From: Aliiglaciecola lipolytica
GTDB taxonomy: Bacteria > Pseudomonadota > Gammaproteobacteria > Enterobacterales > Alteromonadaceae
Assembly (NCBI RefSeq): GCF_018860635.1
Contig: NZ_JAHKPT010000030.1
Location: forward strand, 111,639-175,638
Direction: 5' to 3'
Length of the DNA stretch: 64,000 nt
How positions within the stretch are numbered: position 1 is the first letter of the stretch; each line of letters starts with the position of its first letter. Shown here in pieces: positions 1 through 8,630 of this stretch. A program made the translations under genes and the position numbers. A model generated the notes under the pieces. The model did not search any database and was not told where the DNA came from. It saw nothing but the letters and a program-made list of their open reading frames with translations.

Positions 1-1093
1 TTGAACCAAAATTAGCATCTTTTGCCAATGCACGCTTTGATGGTTGAGGTTTATCAAATAACCCGGCAGCCATTTTGACTGATAAAATTCTTCGTACAGC
101 GTCATTTATACGTTCAATAGAAACTGTTCCTAATTCCACATGGGCGCTTAAATGTTCAATAAACTCTTTCCAATTATCAGGCACCATGAACATGTCTATC
201 CCTGCATTGACCCCTTGCGCTACCGCCAAATAAAAGTCTGCAGCAAGATCATCGATTCCCTGCATATCGGAAATTAGAAATCCTGGAAATTGCATTTTTT
301 GTTTTAAAACACTGGTGAGTAGATGGCCATGGCCGTGACACTTGTCACCATTCCAACTGCTAAAAGAGACCATAATAGACAGTGCGCCAGCTTCAATTGC
401 TTGGTAGTAGGGGCGGATGTGAATTCGTTCTAAATCTTGCCAATCGAGTAATGTATCGCCCTGATCGATTCCATGCTTAGTGCCGCCATCACCGATCCAG
501 TGTTTAGCGCAAGCTAGCACTCCATAATGGGTTAAGTCGGTTTGTAGGCCTGTGATCATTGCGCTGGCAAATTGACAGACTAAATTAGTATCCTCGGAAA
601 AACTTTCATAGGTTCGCCCCCAATGATAGTCCTGAGCAACGGCTAAATTAGGTGAAAAAACCCAATCGACACCCACTGCGCAAACTTCTTTGGCAGTTAC
701 CCTTGCGATGTTTTCAATAAGCTCAAAGTCTGCACTTGCCCCTAAGCCAATATTGTGTGGGAAAATGACCGCATCTTTAACGTTGTTGTTACCGTGTATC
801 CCATCGACACCATAAATAATCGGGATAGCTAAGTGGTTTTCATCGGCTTTCATTGACGCCAGCCAATAGGCGTCGGTCATATCCAACCAGTCTTGTAATT
901 CGTTGTTACTTGGAGCTGAACCTGCTGCACTTAAAACTGAACCAATATGATATTGATATATCTCCTCTGCAGAGCAAGTAGAGCGCTCTGTTTGAGTCAT
1001 TTGACCGATCTTTTGCGGCAATGTCATCGACGATAGAAGTGTCTCCACATGGTCAATTATTTGCTGATTAAATCCGCTATTTAGTTTAACCAT
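1..1093 (-). CDS. GH3 beta-glucan exohydrolase-like protein, C-terminal part outside the window
   Basis: The first 364 codons are visible and the gene runs off the window edge. The ATG overlaps the stop of the upstream GH3 gene by 8 nt, so the two are translationally coupled. No signal peptide is seen, which suggests a cytoplasmic enzyme. The TIM-barrel domain carries typical exo-beta-glucanase (barley ExoI/ExoP-like) motifs: YGVDGIHG, FPHNIGLGA, KHWIGDGGT and SDMQG, with the expected nucleophile Asp276. Many relatives have SDW here, so the Met is a minor variation. By family it should release glucose from the non-reducing ends of beta-1,3/1,4-gluco-oligosaccharides, which fits the GH16 and phosphorylase genes nearby. 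Family assignment is secure. Substrate is inferred. Confidence 0.88.
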   Translation of the reverse strand, partial: MVKLNSGFNQQIIDHVETLLSSMTLPQKIGQMTQTERSTCSAEEIYQYHIGSVLSAAGSAPSNNELQDWLDMTDAYWLASMKADENHLAIPIIYGVDGIHGNNNVKDAVIFPHNIGLGASADFELIENIARVTAKEVCAVGVDWVFSPNLAVAQDYHWGRTYESFSEDTNLVCQFASAMITGLQTDLTHYGVLACAKHWIGDGGTKHGIDQGDTLLDWQDLERIHIRPYYQAIEAGALSIMVSFSSWNGDKCHGHGHLLTSVLKQKMQFPGFLISDMQGIDDLAADFYLAVAQGVNAGIDMFMVPDNWKEFIEHLSAHVELGTVSIERINDAVRRILSVKMAAGLFDKPQPSKRALAKDANFGS

Positions 1094-3338
1094 TGGTTAA
1101 TACAAACTCCGTTATTAGGCTCGCTTTGGCGCTACCTGAAATCCATAATTTAAATTTACCAGCTTCAATATTCAATTGCATGTGACGATCATAGAATGCC
1201 AACTCAGATTGTTCCAGTGTAAAAACAACATCGACTTTTTGACCAGAGGGAATAAAAACACGTTTAAACTGTTTGAGCTCTTTTACTGGGCGGGTGACAC
1301 TGCCAACTAAATCTCGAATATACACTTGTACAATTTCTTCTGCAGCATAGCGTCCGGCATTTTTGATGGTCACTTTGGCCTTGATTTGTTCGCCAGATGA
1401 GAAGGACTTTTTGTTCAAAGTTAAATTCGTATATTCAAAATAGCCATAGGATAACCCGAAACCAAACTCAAAAAGAGGTGAGAAATGGGTATCCAAATGC
1501 GTTGCTGCCATACCCAATGAGGTTTGTGGGGAGCGCTCAGGAACATCATTCATGTGAATGCATTGTTCTTCGGTAGCCGGTTTACCGCTATGCTTTTGGT
1601 TGTAATAAATTGGAATTTGCCCCACTTTTCGGGGAAATGAGACTGTTAATTTTCCCGATGGCGATGACTTTCCTAATAGTAAATCGGAAATAGCAGGTCC
1701 TCCCATAGTGCCTGGGTGCCAGGCATAAAGAATACTATCGACCTTATCCAAAATGGGTTCTATGGTGAGTGGTCTTCCTGCCATAATTACCAGTACTATA
1801 GGTTTACCAGTAGCGGCGATTTTCTCGATTAACCACTGCTGTTGTCCCGGTAAATCAAGCTCAGCGCGGCAATGGGCTTCGCCAGATAAAATGGATTCCT
1901 CCCCCAAACATAAAACCACAACATCTGACTTTTTGGCTATCTCGATGGCGTCGAAAGCTAAATCAGTATTGTGAGTTCGGGTATTTTGTAATCCTTTGGC
2001 GTAATTTAGCGTTACCTGTTCACCCAAGGCATCGTTAAGGGCCTGTCTAAGGGTAATACTATGTTCTTCTTCACCATCAAAAATCCAAGTGCCTAGTTGC
2101 TCGTAACCGTCATCTGCCAAAGGTCCAATTAAGCCAATACTGGTTAATTTTTTACAGTTTAGCGGTAACCTTTGGTTATTGTTTTGCAGTAGTACGCAGC
2201 TTTTTAGCGCTAATTGTTTGGCTATTTCTAAGTCGTTATTGTCGTAATACAAGGGGCCTTGTTGATGGGCTCTGCGCTTTTCGTGTGCCTCATAGTCAAG
2301 ATCGAATAGGCCTAACTTTTCTTTTAAATGAAGTATTCTGAGTACCCGCTGATCAATTTCTTGTTCACTCACCTTGTTGTTTTCAAGCAAGCTCGAAAGA
2401 TTTTCACGATAGGTAGTGCTGACCATTTCCATGTCAATACCCGCGTCAAATGCTGTGAAGGCGGACTCTTCAGCGTTTTCGGTCAAACCATGAATTTGTA
2501 ATTGTGCTATGGATTCCCAATCACTCACTACAAAGCCTTGATAATGCCACTCTTTACGTAATATTGAGTCCATTAGCCATTTATTACCACTGGCAGGTAA
2601 ACCGTCTAAATCACTGAAAGACGACATAAAGGTGGCAACACCTGCATCGGCGGCGGCTTTAAAGGGCGGGAAATAAATATTACGTAGCTCATTTTGTGGA
2701 ATATTGGTGGTGCAATAATCTCGACCACTTTCCGAAGCTCCGTAGCCTACAAAGTGTTTCGCACAGGCGGCAATGGCTGTTGAACTCTGCAAGTTATCGC
2801 CCTGAAAACCTTCCACCATGGCCACTCCCATTATCGAAGATAACACAGGATCTTCACCAAAACTTTCAGCTATACGTCCCCAGCGAGGATCGCGACTAAT
2901 ATCTATCATCGGAGCGAACGTCCAATTAATCCCCACATTTGAGGCTTCTTTGCCGGCAATTTGTGCGGCTTTTTTTACTAATTCTGGATCCCAACTTGCT
3001 GCTTGGCCCAGCGGAATTGGGAATATTGTTTTGAAGCCATGGATCACGTCTCTGCCGACTAACAGCGGAATCCCTAATCGACTTTCTGTTGTGGCAATAC
3101 GTTGCAGTTTCGACAGTGTCTTCGCACAGACTTCATTAATGACTGAGCCCACAAGCCCGTCTCTGACATCTTGTTCAAGTTGTACACTGTCGTTGCCCAT
3201 TACTTGGCTAAGCTGTCCAATCTTCTCATCTATATGCATTTTTGAGAGAAGGTGAGTGATTCTGTCAGAGTAACTAACAGCTACACAGGTCGATGATGAA
3301 GGTTGGTCAGTTGAAAGCATAGATTTGCCTGATTCCAT
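1086..3338 (-). CDS. GH3 beta-glucosidase (BglX-like)
   Basis: This is a three-domain GH3 enzyme of 750 aa. It has an N-terminal TIM barrel (about 25-330) with GRDVIHG, RDPRWGR and the nucleophile motif SDW (Asp273). An alpha/beta sandwich follows (about 375-580) with CLGEES and WHPGTMGG, then a fibronectin-III-like domain (about 650-745) after FGFGLSYG. The open frame extends upstream to an ATG at 3383, but the ATG at 3338 has a GAAGAG Shine-Dalgarno nine bases ahead and gives a better N-terminus. No signal peptide follows either start, so the protein is probably cytoplasmic, unlike periplasmic E. coli BglX. It is divergent from the GPH transporter gene and coupled to the next GH3 gene. The likely role is hydrolysis of short beta-gluco-oligosaccharides to glucose. 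Confidence 0.88.
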   Translation of the reverse strand: MESGKSMLSTDQPSSSTCVAVSYSDRITHLLSKMHIDEKIGQLSQVMGNDSVQLEQDVRDGLVGSVINEVCAKTLSKLQRIATTESRLGIPLLVGRDVIHGFKTIFPIPLGQAASWDPELVKKAAQIAGKEASNVGINWTFAPMIDISRDPRWGRIAESFGEDPVLSSIMGVAMVEGFQGDNLQSSTAIAACAKHFVGYGASESGRDYCTTNIPQNELRNIYFPPFKAAADAGVATFMSSFSDLDGLPASGNKWLMDSILRKEWHYQGFVVSDWESIAQLQIHGLTENAEESAFTAFDAGIDMEMVSTTYRENLSSLLENNKVSEQEIDQRVLRILHLKEKLGLFDLDYEAHEKRRAHQQGPLYYDNNDLEIAKQLALKSCVLLQNNNQRLPLNCKKLTSIGLIGPLADDGYEQLGTWIFDGEEEHSITLRQALNDALGEQVTLNYAKGLQNTRTHNTDLAFDAIEIAKKSDVVVLCLGEESILSGEAHCRAELDLPGQQQWLIEKIAATGKPIVLVIMAGRPLTIEPILDKVDSILYAWHPGTMGGPAISDLLLGKSSPSGKLTVSFPRKVGQIPIYYNQKHSGKPATEEQCIHMNDVPERSPQTSLGMAATHLDTHFSPLFEFGFGLSYGYFEYTNLTLNKKSFSSGEQIKAKVTIKNAGRYAAEEIVQVYIRDLVGSVTRPVKELKQFKRVFIPSGQKVDVVFTLEQSELAFYDRHMQLNIEAGKFKLWISGSAKASLITEFVLTNG

Positions 3339-3686
3339 AAAGAAAAACTCTTCGCTAAGACGACAACGTCTTGTGAAGAGCATTTGTTAACGTTTTTATC
3401 ATTAACCTTAACTCCCTTATACAACAATTCAAATTAAACAAGCCAAAGTGGACTAGCCGAGAGTTAAGGCGGTCGGTTGCTACTCTTCCTTCTGAATAGC
3501 CCTTTACACAAAGTTCCTTGCTTAATCACTTTGCCCGTTTGACCGCTTCGACGTGTGTATTGCCACAACTTAACGTTTTTCGTTTGTCTGGCGCTCGATA
3601 AAATGTAATTTTATTGTTAACTAGTTTTATGCTGCCCGTTAATTCGAGCGCTCAACCTTAACCTGATACACACCGGAATCATTTCA
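3339..3686. promoter_or_regulatory. Divergent promoter region between GH3 and GPH symporter genes
   Basis: This AT-rich gap must hold the promoters of both divergent units. An 8-bp palindrome, GAGCGCTC, lies at 3646-3653, 34 bp before the symporter start. A CG-centred palindrome of this kind resembles the centre of many LacI-family operators, but no regulator gene is present in the window to match it. No clear -35/-10 pair could be assigned. Confidence 0.35.
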
Positions 3687-5147
3687 ATGACCAAGAGTAA
3701 TGTCGCGACTTCTGCCCAAAGCGCTATTCAGGTAACAGCAAATCGAGACAAAATTCCCTTATTGCGCAAGTTCATTTATGGCCTAGGCGCACTAGTTAAT
3801 AACCTGCTCGGTGCGGCAATTGGCGGAATGGTTATTGTCCTAAATTTAGGTTTAGCCATGAATCCGGCGTTGGTTGGTTTGGTAAGTGCGTTACCGCGGC
3901 TAACAGATGCGTTAACTGATCCATTGATGGGATATATCAGTGATAACACCAAAACTAAGTGGGGACGCAGGCGGCCCTATATATTTTGTGGGGCTATCGC
4001 GGCTGGGATTATTTATGCATTGATTTGGCAATTGCCTAGAGAACAAAGTGAAATGTTCTATTTCTGGTTTTTTCTCATCGGTTCTTTGTTTTTTTATTTG
4101 GCCTACACGGTATTTGCAACGCCTTACATCGCTTTAGGTTATGAATTAACCCCTGACTATCATGAACGCACCCGCTTAATGGCAGTGCAAAACTTCATGG
4201 GCCAAATGGCATATCTCATGGCTCCGTGGTTTTTGTGGTTCATGCAAAACGATAAGTTGTTCGATGACATGATTCAAGGCGCGGGGTGGCTGGCTATTAT
4301 TATTGGTTCCTTTACGATTTTTGTGGGTATTTTGCCTGCGATATTCTTAAAAGAACCTAATTTGGCGATTTTGGATAAACCCGCTCAAACCGACACTGAA
4401 ATTCTCAGTCCTGGTATTAAGGGGTTTTTCCAAGGGTTTGGCGAGGCCTTGAAAAATAAACCTTTTCTGTGCCTATGTGGCGCTACTTTCTTGGTCTTTA
4501 ATGGCTTTATGATGGTTTCTTCGTTCCAGTTTTACGTGATTATTTATTATGTTTTTGCTGGTGATACTAACCTCGGTTCAGAGTACGCTGGTTGGGCGGG
4601 CACTCTTTCTGCAATCTCTACTTTTTGTGTCATATTCATCACCGCAAAACTCTCTACTTTATATGGCAAGCGTAAAGCGTTTTTCATTGCCATTGGATTT
4701 TCCATCGTTGGTTACGGATTAAAGTGGTTCTGTTATACACCTGAAAACCCTTGGTTGATTCTTATTCCGGTGCCTTTTATTTCATTTGGCTTAGGAGGTT
4801 TATTCACACTTATGGGCTCGATGATTGCTGATGTATGTGATTTTGATGAACTAAAGACATTTGCCCGTCGCGAGGGGATGTTCGGTTCGATTTATTGGTG
4901 GGTGGTTAAATTGGGCATGGCCGTGGCGCTAGCTGCTGGTGGTTTTATTCTGATTGCTACGGGGTTTGATGTTGAACTTGGCGGAGAACAATCGCACACG
5001 ACTATCACCTTGATGCGTTTGGCTGATGCGGGCATCCCAATTGTATGTTCGCTGATTGCAATAGGGTTAATCCTGATTTATCCAATCACGGAAACCACAG
5101 CTAGACAAGTTCGCGACCAGTTAGAAGCACGTAGAGGTAAAGTATAG
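3687..5147 (+). CDS. GPH-family sugar:cation symporter (MFS)
   Basis: This 486-aa inner-membrane protein has about 12 hydrophobic segments and the hallmark of the glycoside-pentoside-hexuronide:cation symporter family: DALTDPLMGYISDNTKTKWGRRRPY, read here as the two blocks DALTDPLMG and KWGRRRPY. MelB belongs to the same family. The start is ATG after CCGGAATC, a weak ribosome site. The gene is transcribed away from the two GH3 genes and converges with the cupin gene, 13 bp from its stop. The context of glucan-cleaving enzymes suggests import of gluco-oligosaccharides or glucose across the inner membrane. The substrate cannot be read from sequence. Confidence 0.88.
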   Translation: MTKSNVATSAQSAIQVTANRDKIPLLRKFIYGLGALVNNLLGAAIGGMVIVLNLGLAMNPALVGLVSALPRLTDALTDPLMGYISDNTKTKWGRRRPYIFCGAIAAGIIYALIWQLPREQSEMFYFWFFLIGSLFFYLAYTVFATPYIALGYELTPDYHERTRLMAVQNFMGQMAYLMAPWFLWFMQNDKLFDDMIQGAGWLAIIIGSFTIFVGILPAIFLKEPNLAILDKPAQTDTEILSPGIKGFFQGFGEALKNKPFLCLCGATFLVFNGFMMVSSFQFYVIIYYVFAGDTNLGSEYAGWAGTLSAISTFCVIFITAKLSTLYGKRKAFFIAIGFSIVGYGLKWFCYTPENPWLILIPVPFISFGLGGLFTLMGSMIADVCDFDELKTFARREGMFGSIYWWVVKLGMAVALAAGGFILIATGFDVELGGEQSHTTITLMRLADAGIPIVCSLIAIGLILIYPITETTARQVRDQLEARRGKV

Positions 5148-5160
5148 ACTTTTCGTTACA

Positions 5161-6177
5161 CTATCGGTTTAATTTGTTTAATAACTGACTGCGTAGCTGT
5201 CTCGCCAAGGTTTCATCTAAGGGGCTTAAAATTCCTTTTCTAGTGGCGGGAATATGCGCGTTTTCTGCAGGATTAAATACGTAGTGTTGAAAAACATCCT
5301 GCCACACCTGACGTTGCGATTCAGGTAGATCACGAATGGCTAATATTGCGTGATTGAGTGCATCTAGTGGCGTGCCCATGTAATCCGGAACTTGACGCCA
5401 CCAGTAGTTCAGTAAAACGTTAAATTCAGTCAGCCCTTCAACATGATGCCACCACATACTGGGAATGAAGATACAATCTCCCGGCTCAAGTTCAACGATA
5501 AAACAGTGTTCAATTGCTTCGACAAACTTAGGGTATTTTTCGAAATCTGGATGATGAAAATCCACTAAACTCGCTGATTGTCCTGCCGGCGTATAATCCA
5601 ACGGACCTATATACAGGTTAGCTAACTGATCGGGGGGGAATAATATAAACCTACGTCGGCCGACTACATTGCATGCAAGGTTATCTGGTATGTCGTAGTG
5701 CGCAGCTATACGAGAACGGTTACCAGCCCAAATACTGACTAACGGCGAGTCTTGCAATGGCGGTAATTTGTTATGTTCTGTGAATCCCGGCAAAATATGA
5801 TTCACCGAGGTTGAGCCTAGATAAGTGGAAGGTGAATCCTTGCTCCCAGCAAGCGCAATAATTTCGTTAATCAGGGTTTTAAAAACGGTGGTTTTGGGCT
5901 GAAAATTGAAGCCTTGCAAATCGTCATTATAGAAAAACCGGCCAGCCACTTCTGGCGGTGCCACAAATGCCTGAACGGGATTGTTGTTGGCCCATTGATT
6001 TAAATAATCAGCTGCACATTGAGGTGATTCTAATCCCGCTTTTACGGATGGCCAATCTGCCACTAGACCTCTAAAAATACAGGGTAAAGAACTACTTAGT
6101 TGTGCTTGATTTAAGTCGGCTATTGTACTGTTAAGCACTTCTTTTAAGCTATTTTTTGAATCGAAAGGCAATTTCAT
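5161..6177 (-). CDS. JmjC/cupin_8 family putative Fe(II)/2-oxoglutarate oxygenase
   Basis: The 338-aa protein belongs to the cupin_8 (FIH/JmjC-like) superfamily. The metal triad is visible as H160-x-D162 in AAHYDIPDN and a distal His in SMWWHHVEG (H244). The basic stretch GRRRFILFPP after the first strand is typical of this family. It has no signal peptide. It is the last gene of a three-gene run (halogenase-like, SapC-like, cupin) behind the TonB receptor, 5 bp after the SapC-like stop. Such trios recur beside TonB receptors in glycan-using Proteobacteria, where this member is sometimes called Pass1-related. Hydroxylation of a protein or small molecule is plausible, but no substrate is known to me. 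Confidence 0.82.
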   Translation of the reverse strand: MKLPFDSKNSLKEVLNSTIADLNQAQLSSSLPCIFRGLVADWPSVKAGLESPQCAADYLNQWANNNPVQAFVAPPEVAGRFFYNDDLQGFNFQPKTTVFKTLINEIIALAGSKDSPSTYLGSTSVNHILPGFTEHNKLPPLQDSPLVSIWAGNRSRIAAHYDIPDNLACNVVGRRRFILFPPDQLANLYIGPLDYTPAGQSASLVDFHHPDFEKYPKFVEAIEHCFIVELEPGDCIFIPSMWWHHVEGLTEFNVLLNYWWRQVPDYMGTPLDALNHAILAIRDLPESQRQVWQDVFQHYVFNPAENAHIPATRKGILSPLDETLARQLRSQLLNKLNR

Positions 6178-6182
6178 AGGGC

Positions 6183-6905
6183 TTACAACGACGCGTTTTT
6201 CTTTTCAATTAATAGTGATAAGTTCGACATGGACGCCTCCATCATATGCATCATTTGTAAGTATCCTTGTTGGTGTAACTTTTGTAAAACATCCCCTTGA
6301 AGGGCTGCTACTTTTTCTTCGTTAACACTGTAAAGACTATTTAACTCATGATTAGAGCCGTCTTTTAACTGTACTTTTATACTAACCGGTTCAATCAGCT
6401 CATATTGCATAATGGTGTCTATAAATTCATCAGTTTGAGAATGTCCTTGATGAATGGTTTGCAGTACAGAATTAATATTTTGCAAATAATCACTTTGCCC
6501 ACCTTGTTCCAGAAATACCTTCTCTCCGGCAGTTTGACTGACTCTTGGGCTGTCCATATCCACAAATACCACGGGATCTTGTTTCAGCACACCATCAACT
6601 TGCACGTTTTGGAAGCCAATCAGAAAAGGGCGTCTACGAATAGTTAGCGGAATATAGTTGGCCTGCCAGCCTGAATCGTTTAGATAAAGGTTCTCTAGTG
6701 GGGCAAACCCAAAAAGCGCTATAGCTTCGAATTTTCCAGTGTCAGTATGTTTGTGAAAAAATAGTGGATACAAGCCCTGAGCTTCACGAAACTCAGATAC
6801 AAACACATTGGTAAAACTAATATCATCGCCAAGGTTAGGCAAAAAATCCGTGATTACCTGCAAATCTTTGTGGGTGACATTATCCAGTAGTTGATGGTTG
6901 GCCAT
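6183..6905 (-). CDS. SapC-like family protein
   Basis: This 240-aa soluble protein resembles the SapC family (PF07277), first named from Campylobacter surface-array loci. Recognisable features are the early FVSEFREAQGLYPLFF and ALFGF blocks, the central GFQNVQVDG and VFVDMDSPRV, and a C-terminal helix. There is no signal peptide or membrane segment. The ATG follows TAGGAAAAGC, a good ribosome site. It lies between the halogenase-like gene (60 bp gap) and the cupin gene (5 bp gap), so the three are probably one transcript. No biochemical function is established for these stand-alone SapC-like proteins. The link to glycan uptake is only by context. Confidence 0.8.
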   Translation of the reverse strand: MANHQLLDNVTHKDLQVITDFLPNLGDDISFTNVFVSEFREAQGLYPLFFHKHTDTGKFEAIALFGFAPLENLYLNDSGWQANYIPLTIRRRPFLIGFQNVQVDGVLKQDPVVFVDMDSPRVSQTAGEKVFLEQGGQSDYLQNINSVLQTIHQGHSQTDEFIDTIMQYELIEPVSIKVQLKDGSNHELNSLYSVNEEKVAALQGDVLQKLHQQGYLQMMHMMEASMSNLSLLIEKKNASL

Positions 6906-6965
6906 TAGCTTTTCCTAATTAATATTTGGTGAAGGTGGTTCGCTTTAACAGTTGTGAACTTAAAC

Positions 6966-8525
6966 CTAAATTCGTTGCAATCCATATTGATGAATTTTGT
7001 TAATCAGTTCCCGATTGGTGGGTAATCCTCTGAGTAACTTTTCTGTCATTTGCTGGTTTTTTCTAAAATTTTCCAGCGCAATTTGCTGATTATCAGAGCG
7101 TCTAATCGTTTTAGACTGCTGAGTTTTAAAGCCCATTCCGTATAATACATATTGATAACTTGCTGACGGGAATACCTCATCGGTTTGGGTAAAATCACTG
7201 TGCCATGGTGATTGGTGTTGCCACAATTCCATCAGTTCTGTGAGCCCCTCAGGAATAGTTTCAGCTCGGCAATTGTCAATCCAATAATCAGAATCAGTAC
7301 GTTTGGTCAGTACATAATGCAATTTTAGAAAATCGATGATTCTGTCCCAGCGATAACGAAATTTATTGTTGAATCGTTTTGCGACTATATCCATTACGTT
7401 GCGATTGGCTGGAAGCTGTTCACTGATCATCGCCGCAGATAATTCGACTAATACCAATGCTGAGGCTTCCAGTGGTTCCAAGAATCCAGCCGATAAACCA
7501 ACAGCAACACAGTTTTTATGCCAGAAGGTTTCACGATGGCCCGGCACAATGGGAATTTTACGAACATCAAGTTCATCAACTTTATTGCCAATACTTTCAC
7601 GAATATACTGACGCAATTCCAATTCAGCTTGCTCATCACTGATATGTGCTGTGGAATAAACATGGCCAACACCGCGACGCGAAGGTAAACCAATGTCCCA
7701 AATCCAGCCGGCGCTTTGTCCAGTCGATATAGTATGCGAGGCAATCGGGCTTTGTTCATCAGGGTAAGGCACATGTACCGCTAGTGCGGCATCATTAAAT
7801 AAAATGTCCTTTTTGTGTATAAATGGTATTTGATAGTGTTTACCAATTAATAATGCATGGAATCCACTGCAATCGATAAATAAATCACCGTTAAGATCAT
7901 TATGTTGTTTCGTTGATAAGCTTCGAATATCGCCATTTTCATGGCTATTAATTGCGATTACAGTATCAAGTATGTGTTTGACTCCAAGCTTTTCAGTGCA
8001 ATGCTGTTGTAGGAACGCCGCAAATTTACCTGCATCTAAGTGATATGCATAGTTGGCAACATGGGCGAATTCTGGGGTAGTGTTTTGTTTTGGTGCTAAG
8101 TCTCGCTCACATATTTGCCCCTGAAATGACACTGCATCGGCAAAGGGAATATGCGCAGCTTGCTGTTGCCAAAATGGCGCTAAATTAATTTGTTCATAAC
8201 CTTGAGGCAAAACCAGTGGATGGTAATAGGCATCATCTTTTGCTCCGGTCACCCATTTAGCAAATTTAGCACCTTGTTTGAATGTGGCATCGCAGCAGCG
8301 GATAAAGTCGGTCTCGGTAACACCCATCTTACGCAGGGTTCCGCGCATAGTTGGCCAAGTTCCTTCGCCCACACCCACAGGTTTCACGTCCGGTGATTCA
8401 ATTAGGGTAACTGATATACCTTGTTCTGAATGAGCCATGTGCTCAGCGGCAATTACGCCAGCGGTGAGCCAACCGGCTGTACCACCCCCTACGATGACAA
8501 CATTGCGAATTTGATTAGTTGACAA
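6966..8525 (-). CDS. Tryptophan-halogenase-family flavoprotein
   Basis: This 519-aa flavin-dependent halogenase-family protein (PF04820) has the FAD motif GGGTAG at 13-18 and GVGEGTWP at 51-58. A Lys sits in the position of the PrnA catalytic lysine (K83 in DATFKQGAKFAKW). The signature WxWxIP appears as W274-I-W276-D-I-G, so the final Pro is replaced. The start is TTG with GGGAG six bases upstream; no in-frame ATG fits. It is the first gene after the TonB-receptor terminator and heads the halogenase-SapC-cupin run. Members next to TonB receptors have no proven substrate. Halogenation, or another flavin chemistry on a glycan-related or peptide target, remains open. Confidence 0.85.
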   Translation of the reverse strand: MSTNQIRNVVIVGGGTAGWLTAGVIAAEHMAHSEQGISVTLIESPDVKPVGVGEGTWPTMRGTLRKMGVTETDFIRCCDATFKQGAKFAKWVTGAKDDAYYHPLVLPQGYEQINLAPFWQQQAAHIPFADAVSFQGQICERDLAPKQNTTPEFAHVANYAYHLDAGKFAAFLQQHCTEKLGVKHILDTVIAINSHENGDIRSLSTKQHNDLNGDLFIDCSGFHALLIGKHYQIPFIHKKDILFNDAALAVHVPYPDEQSPIASHTISTGQSAGWIWDIGLPSRRGVGHVYSTAHISDEQAELELRQYIRESIGNKVDELDVRKIPIVPGHRETFWHKNCVAVGLSAGFLEPLEASALVLVELSAAMISEQLPANRNVMDIVAKRFNNKFRYRWDRIIDFLKLHYVLTKRTDSDYWIDNCRAETIPEGLTELMELWQHQSPWHSDFTQTDEVFPSASYQYVLYGMGFKTQQSKTIRRSDNQQIALENFRKNQQMTEKLLRGLPTNRELINKIHQYGLQRI

Positions 8526-8588
8526 ATTATACTCCCAGCCACGCTTTACATTGATTCTATATTAAATGTAAATTTACAAAATAATAAC

Positions 8589-8615
8589 AAAAAGCCGCCA
8601 CTAAGACGGCTTTTT
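8589..8615 (-). terminator. Intrinsic terminator of the TonB receptor gene
   Basis: On the minus strand, 16 bp after the receptor stop, AAAAAGCCG and CGGCTTTTT form a 9-bp stem around a 9-nt loop, followed by a T-rich tail. It lies ahead of the halogenase-like start at 8525. It could therefore set a high receptor to low cassette expression ratio by partial read-through, or separate the units entirely. Confidence 0.82.
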
Positions 8616-8630
8616 CTTGCTTATTTGCGC

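Noticed and set aside
6183..6905. SapC-like protein read as evidence for an S-layer or antimicrobial-peptide transporter system
   Set aside because: The name SapC is shared with an unrelated ABC permease. This protein has no membrane segment and no S-layer genes are nearby.
7448..7774. 108-residue open frame on the minus strand within the halogenase-like gene
   Set aside because: It lies wholly inside a well-supported gene in another frame, has no ribosome site and no recognisable composition.
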